Source of the DNA: Betaproteobacteria bacterium Ga0077540
GTDB lineage: Bacteria > Pseudomonadota > Gammaproteobacteria > Burkholderiales > Methylophilaceae
Reading direction: 5' to 3'
DNA length: 64,000 nt
Assembly: GCA_001464125.1 (NCBI GenBank)
Contig: LNEP01000004.1
Span: forward strand, 62,001 to 126,000
Shown here piece by piece: positions 63,413 through 64,000 of this stretch (position 1 is its first letter; each line of letters starts with the position of its first letter). Made by a program: the position numbers and the translations under genes. The notes beneath the pieces are model-generated. The model ran no database searches, had not been told where the DNA came from, and was given only the letters and a program-made list of their open reading frames with translations.

Positions 63413-63480
63413 ATTATGTGTCACCTGCTATATACCCAACTTGCGGCTAGAAACACGCTTAAGTTTGCAGCAGATATCAG

Positions 63481-63514
63481 TGACAGGAATGTAATAAAGT
63501 GACATTTTTTGTCA
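63481..63514 (+). promoter_or_regulatory. Possible PilR binding region upstream of the pilin promoter
   Basis: TGACA at 63481 and 63500 and TGTCA at 63510 repeat the TGTC element of PilR sites known in Pseudomonas; the last two form an inverted pair around TTTTT. They lie about 135-165 bp before the sigma54 promoter, the usual place for enhancer-type sites. Confidence 0.4.
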
Positions 63515-63645
63515 TCAAATAGAAGAAAAGAGGGCAAAAAACGTCGCTATTCAAGCGTTTTATTTTTTAATTTGGCTTGAGCCCTTTCAAAAGTAAAATA
63601 ATTTTACCTATACAAATCATCATGTTAATAAAAATAATGGAAAGT

Positions 63646-63661
63646 TGGCACAGCCATTGCT
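63646..63661 (+). promoter_or_regulatory. Sigma54 promoter of the pilin gene
   Basis: TGGCACAGCCATTGCT agrees with the -24/-12 consensus TGGCAC-N5-TTGCW in every fixed base. It is 77 bp upstream of the pilin start. Sigma54 with PilR activates pilA in pseudomonads and neisserial relatives. Confidence 0.88.
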
Positions 63662-63737
63662 CATAGTCATACAAGCACTGATTTAAACAACTTACAGTGT
63701 GTATGCACTAACACTTAACTTAACAAAGGAAATCAAC

Positions 63738-64000
63738 ATGAAGAAACAAGTACAAAAAGGCTTTACGTTAATCGAGTTAATGATCGTGGTTGCGATTATC
63801 GGTATTCTGGCAGCAATTGCAATTCCAGCGTATTCTGATTATCAAGCAAAAGCTAAAGTGACTGCTGGTCTAGCAGAAATTTCTGCTGCAAGAACGGCTT
63901 ACGAACTACGCTCTAATGATGGAGATACAATCGCTCCTGCAGATATTGGTTTAGGTACACCAAGTTCTAACTGTGCCTATAATTCAGATGCAACTGGTAT
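63738..64000 (+). CDS. pilA: Type IV pilin, 5' part (cut by window end)
   Basis: The first 87 codons are visible. The short basic leader MKKQVQKG is followed by [20 protein letters not shown], the class III prepilin signature with cleavage after Gly8 and Glu5 of the mature protein. AAAGGA stands 7-8 bases upstream of the ATG. The visible body contains one Cys (SSNCAYN), likely the first of a pilin disulfide loop. It is transcribed from the sigma54 promoter upstream. Confidence 0.95.
   Translation, partial: MKKQVQKGFTLIELMIVVAIIGILAAIAIPAYSDYQAKAKVTAGLAEISAARTAYELRSNDGDTIAPADIGLGTPSSNCAYNSDATG

Noticed and set aside
63530..63572. AAAACG...CGTTTT with T-run upstream of the pilin promoter as terminator
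   Set aside because: Stem is short and A/T rich; the strong terminator at 63385-63412 already serves this interval.

Overview
The window comes from a Gram-negative betaproteobacterium, most likely a methylotroph of the Methylophilaceae (Methylotenera/Methylophilus type). This rests on moderate GC, the pilT-pilU-yggS-proC-yggT and comEC-exbB-exbD-msbA gene orders, and an MxaD-like periplasmic protein beside a YVTN beta-propeller lipoprotein. The assignment is inferred from gene content; no 16S gene or methanol dehydrogenase gene is present. Most of the window is dense core chromosome. I found no insertion sequence, prophage, CRISPR array, tRNA or rRNA.

Layout: 1-7.9 kb (minus strand) holds envelope and uptake genes: msbA (cut by the window edge), exbD, exbB, comEC, lolD, lolC and a 555-residue unknown protein. 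7.9-13.6 kb (plus) holds ribE, ribB fused to a degenerate GTP cyclohydrolase II domain, yqgE, ruvX, pyrR, pyrB and a catalytically dead dihydroorotase (pyrC'), mostly with overlapping ends. 13.8-15.2 kb encodes a membrane-anchored helix-hairpin-helix protein and an OmpA-like protein. 15.3-19.7 kb is pilU/pilT facing yggS-proC-yggT. 19.8-26.3 kb holds a dynamin-like GTPase, rng, maf, marC, a Nudix hydrolase and mnmA.

26.3-34.3 kb groups B12-independent enzymes: class Ia ribonucleotide reductase (nrdA, nrdB) and cobalamin-independent methionine synthase (metE), with metR divergent. The nrdA leader carries a sigma70-type promoter, two NrdR-like boxes 32 bp apart and a full cobalamin riboswitch, so nrdAB should be shut down when B12 is plentiful. 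34.4-38.1 kb holds a small conserved protein, a GST, nadC and an isolated GspE/PilB-type ATPase.

38.1-55.9 kb is an iron-acquisition island with three Fur-like boxes. It contains: (a) a PepSY / DUF2271 / DUF4198 / ApbE / flavodoxin-reductase operon, where the DUF2271 protein carries an ApbE flavinylation motif; (b) a Fiu-like TonB receptor with a PiuC-type dioxygenase and an alpha-hydroxy-acid oxidase; (c) a TolC-MacA-MacB-type tripartite exporter; (d) hemP-tonB-exbB-exbD plus a previously unlisted 50-residue membrane peptide; and (e) an extra S4-family ribosomal protein with a small unknown gene.

55.9-60.3 kb is ilvB-ilvH-ilvC and psd. 60.3-64 kb holds a type IV pilin accessory protein, rppH, the beta-propeller lipoprotein, the MxaD-like protein and the start of a type IV pilin gene behind a sigma54 promoter. 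Type IV pilus genes plus comEC are consistent with natural transformation, although the window does not contain the whole machinery.
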